A stretch of DNA of 45,938 nt from Borrelia puertoricensis (GTDB taxonomy: Bacteria; Spirochaetota; Spirochaetia; Borreliales; Borreliaceae), in assembly GCF_023035875.1 (NCBI RefSeq), contig NZ_CP075398.1:1-45938 (forward strand). The letters run 5' to 3'. Made by a program: the position numbers and the translations under genes. This document shows, piece after piece, positions 9,052 to 18,195 of this stretch (its first letter is position 1; each line of letters starts with the position of its first letter). The notes under the pieces were generated by a model, which saw only the letters and a program-made list of their open reading frames with translations, was not told the DNA's origin and did not search any database.

Positions 9052-10094
9052 TTATTGTTGTTGTCCAGTAGTTGCTGCTTCTGCAGGTGTAGTAAAATCT
9101 GCAGACTTATCTCCTTGTTTAACAGCTGCTAGAGCATCACTAATTGACTTTAAACCAGTATCAACAGTATTCCTAATAGCAATAATAAGAGTACTTAATG
9201 CTTTGCCTACAGCACTAGCAGCAACTCCTTTAGCAGACTCAGCTTCAGTCTTCTTTTCAGCAGTATCCTTAACAATAAATTTACCATCTTTAGCCATAGC
9301 TCTTAATGCTATTCCTGCTGCAATCACTGCATCTTTTTTGGATTCTGCAGTAGTAAGTTGATCATCATTAGCAGTAGAAGTACCCTTAGCTAAAGCCAAA
9401 CCTGCTGCATCTTTCACTTCCTTAACTTTACCACCCTTCGTAGCATCAGCATTAGCAGCAGCAATAGCTTGTAATATGTCAGCCCCAGTTACCGCCCCTA
9501 TTGATGCACTAGCAGCCGCTACATGTTTCTCTTCAGCACCCTTATCATCGGCAGTTTCAGCTCCAAATAACTTACCAATATTCTTTTTATCATCATCAGC
9601 TGGGGTAGTTTTATCTGCTTGTCCATTACCTTCTTTTATTACCAAATCAACAATTTGTTTAATCCCTTTAACAAGGTTCTTTACACTTTCTGCATCAGGA
9701 CCATCACCAGCAGCATTAGATTTGACAACCTCACTAATAGCATTACCTGCAGCCCCAGTAGCAGCTGTCTTAGCTCCTTCAGCGATCTTGTCTAATGTGC
9801 CTGTAATAAAAGTATCAACAACTTCTTTTAATTTTGGATAGTTACCATTCTCTGCCACTACAATGTTTAATTTCTTTTTAACAGATGTCATAGTTTTTTC
9901 AATAGAAGTAAAATACTTACCAATATCAGATTTCTTAGTCTCAGCCTTAATACCCAAAGCTCCAGTAATCATATCAGAAAGGGAAGTAAAAACATCTAAG
10001 AACCCTTTACCCAAATTAGCAATAGAAGTTAAAAATGTGGCTTTAGGATCCTCCATCTTAGTAGTACCACTGCCACAACTAAGAAGTAAAAATA
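9052..10094 (-). CDS. vlp: vlp, group 1, 5'-truncated silent cassette
   Basis: Mature group 1 Vlp open from the lipobox ([16 protein letters not shown]) through [19 protein letters not shown] to the end ATTGQQQ. Homology with complete vlps ends at about 10094 in LFLLLSC. The frame stays open to 10164 (MSFRLIFISCFYL..), but that leader has no ribosome site, and a related non-coding leader is found upstream of the truncated group 4 vlp at 15.3 kb, so it marks a shared truncation event. Next upstream is the hairpin of the vsp pseudogene. Confidence 0.85.
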
Positions 10095-10238
10095 AGCAAT
10101 CTAAATTATCATTAAATGATAAAACAAGATAAAAACAAGATATAAATATAAGTCTAAAAGACAAAAGTAATCAAAGGTATCATAAGAAGTATAACAAAGT
10201 AGTAAAGGAAATAAAGAAAGAAATAAAATAACAAAAAA

Positions 10239-10265
10239 AAGCTAAGAGAAGCAAACTCTTAGCTT
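10239..10265 (-). terminator. vsp-type 3' hairpin
   Basis: Perfect AAGCTAAGAG/CTCTTAGCTT stem around AAGCAAA, then a T run on the minus strand; follows the vsp stop at 10338. Confidence 0.7.
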
Positions 10266-10337
10266 ATTATTTATAGACTTTATTTTATAAGAAAATTACT
10301 ATTAATTAAAAACTAATCTTATAATAATAATATATCT

Positions 10338-10969
10338 TTAGTTAGAGGATTTAACAGGACTTGTAAGCTCATTAATTGCAGATTCTACAATCTCTTTAGC
10401 GGCCTTTGATAAATCAGTAATTGCTGTGTTTAAATCATCAATCTCTTGTGCTCCTTTAGTTTTAGTTCCATGATTTTTAAGTATGGTTTGTTGTGTATGC
10501 TCTGCAGTAGCGTCATCTTTACAAAGATCATTGTCCTTTTTACTTTTTCTAAAAATGCTGTACTTAAATTTTCAGCAGCACCAATTTTGGCCTTCAGTTC
10601 ATCATAATCAAATTTTGACTTCAATGCTGTCAATTTAGTGCTTATATGTAACATTATACTATATGCTCCTGCAACTACCGCACTATTCTTATCCTTATGT
10701 GTTGCATTATCTTCAAGTTCTCCAGTATTTTTAACCTTCTTTCCAATACCCTTAGCAAGCTCATCAATGGACTTAACTAATCCCTCTATTTCCTTAATAC
10801 TTACTGCAAGATCATTCGCTGATTTTATTTTCGAACTTGCTGATTTTAAATCAATAAGAGTGCCATCAGATTTAGCAGCCTGCCCATCTTTAGTAGCAGA
10901 CCCTGAAGTATTACAAGAAATAAGTAAAAATAAAGTCATTAATAACGCACACAAAGTAATTCTTTTCAT
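10338..10969 (-). pseudogene. vsp: vsp, one-base frameshift
   Basis: Vsp with lipobox LLISCNTSG, the segment [31 protein letters not shown], then a break near 10537-10541 where one A is missing. With that base the frame runs on as VKKDNDLCKDDATAEHTQQ, then DDLNTAITDLSKAAKEIVES and INELTSPVKSSN to a stop at 10338; without it reading stops at 10430. Its ribosome site is also altered: the usual GGAGGCACGTG reads GAAGCACGTA here. Two independent defects make it the most degraded of the vsps. Confidence 0.85.
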
Positions 10970-11015
10970 TATTACGTGCTTCATTTTTACCTCAGGAAGG
11001 CAAGATACAACTAAA

Positions 11016-11052
11016 AGGAAAACGAATCTCATGAAGAGAGAAAAGTTTTCCT
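11016..11052 (-). terminator. Group 1-3 vlp-type 3' hairpin
   Basis: AGGAAAAC/GTTTTCCT stem then TTTTAG on the minus strand, after the vlp stop at 11092. Confidence 0.65.
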
Positions 11053-11091
11053 CAAATGACTTTATTTAGTTATGTATTTGTTATTAATTCT

Positions 11092-12135
11092 TTACTGTTG
11101 CTGTCCACCAGTTGCTGCTTCTACAGGTGTAGTAGAATCTACAGATTTATCTTCTTGTTTAACTGCTGCTAGTGCTTCACTAATTGTCTTTAAACCACTA
11201 TCAACAGTATTTCTTATTGCTATAGTTAAAGTACCCAATGCCTTAGTTACTGCGCTTAAAGCCGCATCCTCTACTGTTTTCTTCGCATCAGCATTAGCAT
11301 TATCACTAGGACCAGCAAATTTACCACCCTTAGCCACAGACCTTAAAGCTACAGCACCTGCTATAGTTCCATCTTTAGGAGCAGCTCCAGCATTACCATC
11401 ATTACCCTTAGCTAACTTAGCAGCAACACCATCATTCTTAATCATAGCTTGTAAGATGTCAGCACCAGTTACAGCCCCAACAGCCTTAGCTACATCAGCC
11501 GCTGATTTCTTTGCATTCTCAGCAGTGCCAGCATTAGCAGCAAATAATTTACCTGCTTCACCATCTCCAGCAGCAGCGGTTCTTACGGTAAGACCATCGG
11601 ATTTTTTATCAGTCCCAGCCTCAGGATTACCTTTGTCTCTAAGCACTACACCTATAATCTTTCCAATTCCTTCACTAAGAGACTTAACCGAAGCTTCTTC
11701 ACCAGCAGCACCTGCATTTTGATCAGCAACATTAGCAATTGGGTCATTACCTTCAGCCCCTTTAGCAGCTTCTCTAGCCCCTTCAGCGATCTTGTCTAAT
11801 GTGTTAGTGATAAAGTGCTCAACAACCGATTTAAGCTTTACGTAATTCCCATTTTTTTCAACTTCATCTTGTAACTTCTCTTTAACAGATGTCATAGTTT
11901 TTTCAATATCAGAAAAGTATTTCCCTATATCGCTCTTTTTAGTATCAGCCTTAATACCCAAAGCCCCAGTAATCATATCAGAAAGAGAAGTAAAAATATC
12001 TAAGAACCCTTTACCTAAATTAGCAATAGAGTTTAAGAATGTGGTTTTAGGATCCTCAGCACTAGCACTACCACTGCCACAACTAAGAAGTAAAAATAAA
12101 GTCATTAATAACGCACATAAAGTAATTCTTTTCAT
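11092..12135 (-). CDS. vlp: vlp, intact, mosaic of groups 1 and 3
   Basis: A 347-residue Vlp with complete ribosome site, signal peptide and lipobox SCGSGSASAEDP. Residues to about 140 are group 1 (SIANLGKGFLDIFTSLSDM, TKKSDIGKYFSDIE). The middle is of the group 3 kind: [68 protein letters not shown], and [16 protein letters not shown], with TIAIRNT rather than IIAIRNT. The last 30 residues ([20 protein letters not shown]) return to group 1. This is direct evidence of recombination between vlp groups inside the archive. Confidence 0.93.
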   Translation of the reverse strand: MKRITLCALLMTLFLLLSCGSGSASAEDPKTTFLNSIANLGKGFLDIFTSLSDMITGALGIKADTKKSDIGKYFSDIEKTMTSVKEKLQDEVEKNGNYVKLKSVVEHFITNTLDKIAEGAREAAKGAEGNDPIANVADQNAGAAGEEASVKSLSEGIGKIIGVVLRDKGNPEAGTDKKSDGLTVRTAAAGDGEAGKLFAANAGTAENAKKSAADVAKAVGAVTGADILQAMIKNDGVAAKLAKGNDGNAGAAPKDGTIAGAVALRSVAKGGKFAGPSDNANADAKKTVEDAALSAVTKALGTLTIAIRNTVDSGLKTISEALAAVKQEDKSVDSTTPVEAATGGQQQ

Positions 12136-12181
12136 TATCACGTGCCTCCTTTTTACCTCAGGAAGGCAAGATATAACTAAA

Positions 12182-12218
12182 AGGAAAACGAATCTCATGA
12201 AGAGATAAAAGTTTTCCT
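12182..12218 (-). terminator. Group 1-3 vlp-type 3' hairpin
   Basis: AGGAAAAC/GTTTTCCT stem, after the vlp stop at 12261; near-identical to the copy at 11016-11052. Confidence 0.65.
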
Positions 12219-12260
12219 CAAATGACTTTATTTAGTTATGTATTTGTTATTAATTATTTA

Positions 12261-13300
12261 TTATTGTCCACTAGCTGTTGAGTCTGCAGGTGTAGTAGAA
12301 TCAGGATTAAATTTCATAGCATCTTTAACAGTCTTAAGCCCCCTGTCAATAGTATTTCTTATTGCTATAGTTAGAGTACCCAATGCTTTAGTTACTGCAC
12401 TTGATGCTGTTCCTTTAATTTCAGAAGCAACTGCCCCTTGATCATCAGCACTAGCATTAGCAAATTTACCATCCTTAGCCATTGCCCGCAGTACTATACC
12501 TCCTGCAATGATTGCATCTTTAGGTCTACCAGTAGCGTTAACAGCTGCAACATTATTTTTAGCTAATTTAGCAGCAGCAACATTATCCTTAACCATGGCT
12601 TTCAAGATGTCAGCACCAGTTACTGCTCCAACAGCCTTAGAGGCATCAGCTACTGATTTCTTAGTTTGACCGGCATCCCCAGCATTACCAGCACCAACAA
12701 ATAATTTAGTTGCTTAACCATCACCCGCATTGCCCTCAGACCTTTGCCCGCCATCTTCAGCTTTTTTATCAGTACCAGCATCAGGATTTCCTTTATCTCC
12801 CAGTACCACGTTTACAATTGATTTGACTCCCCTAATTAAATTTTCAACACTATCAGACCTCGCACCAGCACCATGAGAAGTATTATCACCAGCACCCTTA
12901 TCAGAAATATTACCAAGCAGCTCATCACCTGTAGTACCAATGGCCTCACTAGCGGTCTTAGCACCCTCAATTATTTTATCAAGAGTATTAGTAATTAGAG
13001 ATTGTACAGCGGTCTCAGCTGTAGCAGCATTAGGATTATTCTCAGTCTTCATATCAGCAATAATTTTCTCAAGGGATGTCTTAGTTGTTGTTAAGCTTTT
13101 TTCTATAGTCTTAAAATAGTTCCCAACATCAGATTTTTTAGTAGTAGTATTAAAACCTAAAACCCCTCCAACCATATCAGAAAGGGAAGTAAAAACATTT
13201 AAAAAGTCATTACCTAAACTAATAACCGATTTTAAGAATCTACTCTGAGTATCCCCAGCACTAGTACTCCCACTACTACAGCTAAGAAGTAAAAATAAAG
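12261..13300 (-). pseudogene. vlp: vlp, group 3, 5'-truncated with one nonsense codon
   Basis: Group 3 Vlp ([20 protein letters not shown]) that starts in the lipobox region ([13 protein letters not shown]) with no signal peptide or ribosome site. The frame is open except for one TAA at 12714-12716, where relatives have GDGEAGKLF and this copy has GDG, stop, ATKLF; a GAA to TAA change explains it. Beyond the stop the frame continues through [34 protein letters not shown] and [20 protein letters not shown]. The tail joins a group 3 segment (MKFNP) to the group 1 ending [12 protein letters not shown]. Confidence 0.85.
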
Positions 13301-13338
13301 TAATAAAGCAAATAAAGAAAGAATTAAAGAAACAAAAA

Positions 13339-13365
13339 AAGCTAAGAGAAGCAAACTCTTAGCTT
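13339..13365 (-). terminator. vsp-type 3' hairpin
   Basis: Perfect AAGCTAAGAG/CTCTTAGCTT stem then a T run on the minus strand, after the vsp stop at 13438. Confidence 0.7.
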
Positions 13366-13437
13366 ATTATTTATAGACTTTATTTTATAAGAAAATAACG
13401 ATTGATTAAAAACTAATCTTATAATAATAATTTATCT

Positions 13438-14063
13438 TTAGTTAGAGGGTTTAACAGAAGTTGTAAGCTCATTAATTGCAGATGTTACTGCATCATTAGC
13501 GGCTTTTAACAACTCATCAATTGCTGTATTTAATTTTTTAAGGTCAGTAGCAGAAGCATCGGTTCTATCTATAGCTTCTTTTGCATGAGCATCAGTAGCA
13601 GCACCATCTGCCTTACCAAGATCAGCATTTTGTCTTTAAATTTATTTAATAAATCAGTACTTGCGGTCTTAACTGCAGTAACTTTTGTTTTCAGCTCATC
13701 AGAGATTCCTTCCTTTTTCTCCAATTGTGTCAATTTAATCTTCACATGTAACACAATATTAAATGCTCCTGCTATCAATGAAGTGTTTTTGTCTTTATTA
13801 TCAGCAAGTTCAGTATCAGAGTCTTTAATTTTTTTCCCAATAGCATTAGCAAGTTCATCAATGGATTTAACTAAGGTTTCTATTTCTTTAACACTCTTAG
13901 CAAAAGCAACAGAGTCTTTGATGTTCTTAGTTATTTTAGCTAAATCAATAACAGTGCCATCAGATTTAGCCACTTCATCATCTGTAAGATTCTTTCCTGA
14001 AGTATTACAAGAAATAAGCAAAAATAAAGTCAAAAATAACGCACATAAAGTAATTCTTTTCAT
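13438..14063 (-). pseudogene. vsp: vsp, one-base frameshift
   Basis: Vsp with lipobox LLISCNTSG and [20 protein letters not shown]. The frame breaks at an A run (13628-13631): with one more A it reads [20 protein letters not shown], then [20 protein letters not shown] and [12 protein letters not shown] to TAA at 13438; as given it stops at 13569. The ribosome site is slightly changed (GAGGCACGTG). The N-terminal half is almost identical to the intact vsp at 16510. Confidence 0.85.
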
Positions 14064-14111
14064 TATCACGTGCCTCATTTTTTACTAAGGGAGGTTTTAT
14101 ATATAGATAAA

Positions 14112-14149
14112 AGGAAAACGAATCTCATGAATAGAGAAATAGTTTTCCT
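14112..14149 (-). terminator. Group 1-3 vlp-type 3' hairpin
   Basis: AGGAAAAC/GTTTTCCT stem, after the group 2 vlp stop at 14184. Confidence 0.65.
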
Positions 14150-14183
14150 CAAATGACTTTATTTAGATTATTTAATAGATAAT

Positions 14184-15185
14184 TTATTTAGCAACAGTAG
14201 GTTGAATCGAACTAGTTTCAGTGGATTCAGTAGTAATCTCAGAGTACTGTATTCCCTTAACAGCTTCTCTTATCTTATCTAGATTGCTTAATACTGTTTT
14301 CCTAATTATCAAGTCAAGTATTCCTAATACCTTATTTACAGCAGTTACAGCAGCAGCTTTAACTGCTCCATCTTCATTAGCAGCAGCACTAAATTTGCCA
14401 GCCTTAGTTATAGCTTTAAGAACAACAGCAGATGCTAGGTCAGCATTAGTAGCTGCTTTAGAACCATTAGCTTGATTAGGAGTACCAGTTGCCAATTCCC
14501 CAGCACCATAATTGGTAGCAGCATTAAGTTGAGCATTATCAGCTTTAGCATTCTTAATTTTATCAATAATTGCCCACGGATCTGCTTTTGATACTTCAGC
14601 TGCTAGTTTTGCAATTGCTCCTTGACCAGCACCAGCATTGGCAGCAATCGCAGCAGGTGCGTCAGTATTAGCATCAGCATTTACTGCATTACCAGCGTTT
14701 CCAGATTTAATTTCTATTCCAGATTTCTCTGCTGCTCCAATAATATCTTTAACCCCTGCAATAATAGCTTCAACGCTAGGTTTATCAGCAGCAACTACAG
14801 TAGCATTATTAGCAGTATCACCAATATCAGTATTACCAGCCTCTTTAGCAGTATCAGCAAGTTTAGTTAGAGCAGCAATTAGTTGCTCAAAGACATCACT
14901 AGCACTGTTAATTACACTCTTAACAAATTCAATTGTGCTGCTATTAGCATTTTTTGCTCCAGATATTTCACCTGATAACTCTTTTAACTTATTCTTAGTA
15001 GTTGTAAGTCCATCACCTATAATCTTAAAGTGTTCACCAACTATACTTTTCTTGTCACCTGATTTAACTGCTGTAAGTCCCAAAGCATCCCCAATAGTAT
15101 TACCAAAAATACCAAAAATCTCTTGAAATCCTTGACCTATCTTAACTAATGAATCTAAGAAAGTATTCTTACTTTCAGCAGCCAA
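14184..15185 (-). CDS. vlp: vlp, group 2, 5'-truncated silent cassette
   Basis: Group 2 Vlp, marked by [49 protein letters not shown] and the end [14 protein letters not shown]. Open for 333 codons, but the lipobox and signal peptide are missing: the frame enters at EFKLAAESKNTF with a TAA two codons before it. A TTG at 15185 could formally start it, without a ribosome site. The same leader is found at the truncated group 2 copies at 19.4 and 25.7 kb, always next to a group 4 hairpin, so these share one junction. Confidence 0.85.
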   Translation of the reverse strand: MAAESKNTFLDSLVKIGQGFQEIFGIFGNTIGDALGLTAVKSGDKKSIVGEHFKIIGDGLTTTKNKLKELSGEISGAKNANSSTIEFVKSVINSASDVFEQLIAALTKLADTAKEAGNTDIGDTANNATVVAADKPSVEAIIAGVKDIIGAAEKSGIEIKSGNAGNAVNADANTDAPAAIAANAGAGQGAIAKLAAEVSKADPWAIIDKIKNAKADNAQLNAATNYGAGELATGTPNQANGSKAATNADLASAVVLKAITKAGKFSAAANEDGAVKAAAVTAVNKVLGILDLIIRKTVLSNLDKIREAVKGIQYSEITTESTETSSIQPTVAK

Positions 15186-15217
15186 TTTAAATTCTTAAGT
15201 TTAATTACAAATAATAT

Positions 15218-15254
15218 AGAAGGCATCCTAAAGTTATCTCTAAGATTGCCTTCT
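15218..15254 (-). terminator. Group 4 vlp-type 3' hairpin
   Basis: AGAAGGCA/TGCCTTCT stem about 33 bases after the group 4 vlp stop at 15287. Confidence 0.55.
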
Positions 15255-15286
15255 ACTCTAATTACTTAATAATTTAATTATCTATT

Positions 15287-16330
15287 TTATTGCTGAGCTG
15301 CTTCTTTTGGAGCTCTTGCCTCATCTATTTTTGTTTTTGCTTTCTCAAGAACATTCCTTACCGTTTTCTTAATTATATCCTCTACTGCTACTAATAGTTT
15401 ATTTGCAGCAGTAACTCCTACCGCTTGTACTGCTTTTTCGTCATTATTTGCATTATGTGAAGCTAATTTACCACCTTTAACTAATGAACGTAATGCGATT
15501 CCTCCACTCACTGCACTCGGCTTTACTGCACCTTGGGCCAAATGAGCTGAATTATTTCCTCCTTTTGCAAATTCTAATGCACTTGTGTTGACATCTGCAT
15601 TATTTCCTATTGTTTTATCCGCATCTCCTTCCTGTGACTTAACTATTGATGCTAATATTTCCTCACCACTTACTGCTGCTACTATTAATGCTGCTTTATC
15701 TCCCACAGCTGCTCCGGCAGCACCTGTTGTTAAGACCTTAGCTCCGTGTTCTGGATTATCTACTCCTATTATTCCTGCATTCATTTGAACATTACCCTCT
15801 TTTAGCTCTCCAACACCTACTTTATCTGCTGTGTCCACTATTCCTTTTAACGCTTTATATGCTGCTTTTAATTCATTTATACTCACTGAGGCTCCCTGTT
15901 TGTTAGCACTTGGTACCTCACCTACTACATCTTCATTGCCTACTTGACCTAAAGACTCTAGATGTGTTTTCAATGTGTTTAAAGTAGTCTTAGCCTCATC
16001 AACAGCTTCCTTAATTACCTTGTTTAGATCACCTTTATCAAGCTCTGTTTTTGATTTTTTTGCTACCTCTTCTAATTCGTCTGATGCTTGTCCAAGCTTA
16101 TCACCTAGACTGTTAAAATAATTTCCTACCTGTTGCTTAGTTGTATCCTTAGTTACTCTTAAACCTAATGTACCAGAGAGTAATTCTAAAAATGAATAAA
16201 AAGCATTCTCAGCACTTCGTCCTACATCCATTAGAACTGAACTTAAAGTTCTCCCTCCTGTAGCTGCCCCGCCACCATTAGCAGCATCAACAGATTGTTG
16301 TCCACTGCCACAGCTAAGAAGTAAAAATAA
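15287..16330 (-). CDS. vlp: vlp, group 4, 5'-truncated silent cassette
   Basis: Group 4 Vlp, open from the lipobox (SCGSGQQSVDAANGGG) through SSVLMDVGRSAENAFYSFLE, VSGEEILASIVKSQEGD, SGGIALRSLVKGGKLA to the end KEAAQQ. Homology to the complete group 4 gene ends at about 16330 within LFLLLSC, followed by the same AT-rich leader as the truncated vlp at 9052. The first usable ATG is internal (16231), so as it stands no secreted lipoprotein would be made. One variant position is NSAHLAQGAVKPSAVSG. Confidence 0.85.
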   Translation of the reverse strand, partial: LFLLLSCGSGQQSVDAANGGGAATGGRTLSSVLMDVGRSAENAFYSFLELLSGTLGLRVTKDTTKQQVGNYFNSLGDKLGQASDELEEVAKKSKTELDKGDLNKVIKEAVDEAKTTLNTLKTHLESLGQVGNEDVVGEVPSANKQGASVSINELKAAYKALKGIVDTADKVGVGELKEGNVQMNAGIIGVDNPEHGAKVLTTGAAGAAVGDKAALIVAAVSGEEILASIVKSQEGDADKTIGNNADVNTSALEFAKGGNNSAHLAQGAVKPSAVSGGIALRSLVKGGKLASHNANNDEKAVQAVGVTAANKLLVAVEDIIKKTVRNVLEKAKTKIDEARAPKEAAQQ

Positions 16331-16411
16331 GCAATATAAATTATCACTAAATGATAAAACAAGATAAAATCAATGCTAAAGGAAGTAAAGGAAGAATAAA
16401 AGAAACAAAAA

Positions 16412-16438
16412 AAGCTAAGAGAAGAAAACTCTTAGCTT
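16412..16438 (-). terminator. vsp-type 3' hairpin
   Basis: Perfect AAGCTAAGAG/CTCTTAGCTT stem, then a T run on the minus strand, after the vsp stop at 16510. Confidence 0.7.
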
Positions 16439-16509
16439 ATTATTTATAGACTTTATTTTATAAGAAAATTATCATTAATTAAAACTAATCTTATAATAAT
16501 AATTTATCT

Positions 16510-17127
16510 TTAGTTAGAGGGTTTAACAGAAGTTGTAAGCTCCTTAATTGCAGATTCTACTGCATCCTCAGCGGTCTTTAACAACTCGCCAACTAATTGG
16601 TTGAGAGCCTTAAGTTCATTACCACCTTTACTGCCATCACCCTTAATTATATCTATAGCTTTTGCTGCATCAGCCTGATCTTTTGACTCCTCTAACTTAT
16701 TTAAAAATTCATTACTTTTAGCCTTAGCTTCACCAAGCTTTTTCTTAAGTGTATCAGGGATTCCAACTTCTGTTTCTAATGCTATTAATGCAACTTTTAC
16801 GGTTGATATTACTTGAAATGCTCCCGCAATTAAAGATCCATTATGATTTTTTTCACCAGCACCATCCACAAGTTGATGAGTTGCGTTATCAACTTTTTGG
16901 TCAATAGCTTTAGCAAGTTCATCAATGGACTTAACTAAAGTATGAATTTCTTTAACACTCTTAGCAAAAGCAACAGAGTCTTTGATGTTCTTAGTTATTT
17001 TAGCTAAATCAATAACAGTGCCATCAGATTTAGCCACTTCATCATCTGTAAGATTCTTTCCTGAAGTATTACAAGAAATAAGCAAAAATAAAGTCAAAAA
17101 TAACGCACATAAAGTAATTCTTTTCAT
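16510..17127 (-). CDS. vsp: Variable small protein (Vsp), intact
   Basis: A 205-residue Vsp lipoprotein: [19 protein letters not shown], then [55 protein letters not shown] and the end [12 protein letters not shown]. The ATG at 17127 has GGAGG nine bases before it. Its upstream neighbour is a bdr gene rather than a vlp, and the leader between them is longer (about 210 bases) than in other cassettes. The N-terminal half is shared almost unchanged with the frameshifted vsp at 13438, which points to recent conversion or duplication. Confidence 0.92.
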   Translation of the reverse strand: MKRITLCALFLTLFLLISCNTSGKNLTDDEVAKSDGTVIDLAKITKNIKDSVAFAKSVKEIHTLVKSIDELAKAIDQKVDNATHQLVDGAGEKNHNGSLIAGAFQVISTVKVALIALETEVGIPDTLKKKLGEAKAKSNEFLNKLEESKDQADAAKAIDIIKGDGSKGGNELKALNQLVGELLKTAEDAVESAIKELTTSVKPSN

Positions 17128-17297
17128 TATCACGTGCCTCCTTTTTACCTCAAAAAGGGGCAAGATGGATAACAAGCTTTGATAAGCACAAAACAAAAGC
17201 TAAAAGAATAAGTACTTTAACATCGCAGAGGCTGTGTGTGATTCAACGATTAATGAAGTTAAATTGTATTTTACAATTTAGTGTTTTGTAAAAAAAT

Positions 17298-17316
17298 AAT
17301 TGACAGAAAATCAATT
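17298..17316 (-). terminator. Small hairpin behind bdr
   Basis: AATTGA/TCAATT stem with a CAGAAAA loop; the minus strand then reads TTATTTTTTT. It lies 25 bases after the bdr stop. Confidence 0.4.
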
Positions 17317-17340
17317 AAATAAGGGGGTAGGTAAATAAAT

Positions 17341-17895
17341 TTACTTTACTAATAATGACATTAATGCTAAAAATATTCCTATATTAAGAGTAATAAGGGT
17401 TCCAAACATCCAATTATGTAATCTTGATGTACTTTTAAATTCTGATGCGGTTTTATCAAGTTTATTATCAAGCTCCATCCTATTAATTTCCATATCTTTT
17501 CTAACAAGAGAAACCTCATTTCTAACATTATCTATCTTATTATCAAGTTCATTGAATTTAGTATCAATCTTGTTATCAAGTTCATTAAATTTAGTGTCAA
17601 TTTTCGCATTTAAGTTATTCTCAACAGAGTCTATTTTGTTATCAAGTTCGGTTTTCACAAAAATAACTTCAGATTTTAAACTACGCTCTAACATCTCAAG
17701 CTTAAGATTAAAATTACTCTCTAAATATTCAATATCCCTATAAGTCAGTTCATTACGGTAATATCTTTTAGAGAGATCATTCGCAATAAAATCTTGCATA
17801 CCCATCTTTACAAATTCTTGATATATAATCTCCTCTGTAACATGCCCATTAAAAATTTGTGTACTCTCAACAGAATGTAGCGATGAATCTTGCAT
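17341..17895 (-). CDS. bdr: Bdr repeat-motif protein
   Basis: Bdr (Borrelia direct repeat) proteins are plasmid-encoded, multicopy inner-membrane proteins of unclear function. This 184-residue copy has the conserved N-terminal domain (EEIIYQEFVKMGMQDFIAND, RYYRNELTYRDIEYLESNFN), a central coiled coil of degenerate 11-residue repeats built on NKIDTKFNELD (about 83-120), and a C-terminal membrane anchor LITLNIGIFLALMSLL. The ATG at 17895 follows AAGGAG. The N-terminal 80 residues nearly match the bdr at 24892, while the other two bdrs form a second type. Confidence 0.93.
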   Translation of the reverse strand: MQDSSLHSVESTQIFNGHVTEEIIYQEFVKMGMQDFIANDLSKRYYRNELTYRDIEYLESNFNLKLEMLERSLKSEVIFVKTELDNKIDSVENNLNAKIDTKFNELDNKIDTKFNELDNKIDNVRNEVSLVRKDMEINRMELDNKLDKTASEFKSTSRLHNWMFGTLITLNIGIFLALMSLLVK

Positions 17896-17933
17896 AAAAT
17901 CTCCTTATGTAATTATTATATAATATCTTAAGT

Positions 17934-17964
17934 ATTATAGGAACCGTATGTTAGTAATATGTAA
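17934..17964 (-). promoter_or_regulatory. Putative bdr promoter
   Basis: TATAAT (17934-17939) and TTACAT (17959-17964) with a 19-base spacer, conserved in place at all four bdr genes. Confidence 0.4.
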
Positions 17965-17984
17965 TTTAAGAGGGTACCTAACCA

Positions 17985-18112
17985 TAACATAAATGTTTAG
18001 TCTATTTTTTTATCTTATAAAAAAACTCAAATGTAGTCTTACAATCAATCTGTTGTTAAAGGATTGCTATCACTATGATTTAGGACCTGAGTATGATTAC
18101 AGATAGTAAAAA
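17985..18112 (-). pseudogene. Decayed lipoprotein fragment upstream of bdr, copy 1
   Basis: Corresponds to the better copy at 25497-25619 (ISCNNSGLKLSDSNPLTTD in the open version). It starts at the lipobox codons, directly behind the vlp hairpin, and is shifted in frame here. Confidence 0.4.
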
Positions 18113-18150
18113 AGGAAAACGGTTCTCATAAATAGAGAAATAGTTTTCCT
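18113..18150 (-). terminator. Group 1-3 vlp-type 3' hairpin
   Basis: AGGAAAAC/GTTTTCCT stem followed by a T run (TTTTTTAC) on the minus strand, after the vlp stop at 18196. Confidence 0.7.
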
Positions 18151-18195
18151 CAAATGACTTTATTTAGTTATGTATATTTTATTGATAATAATTTA

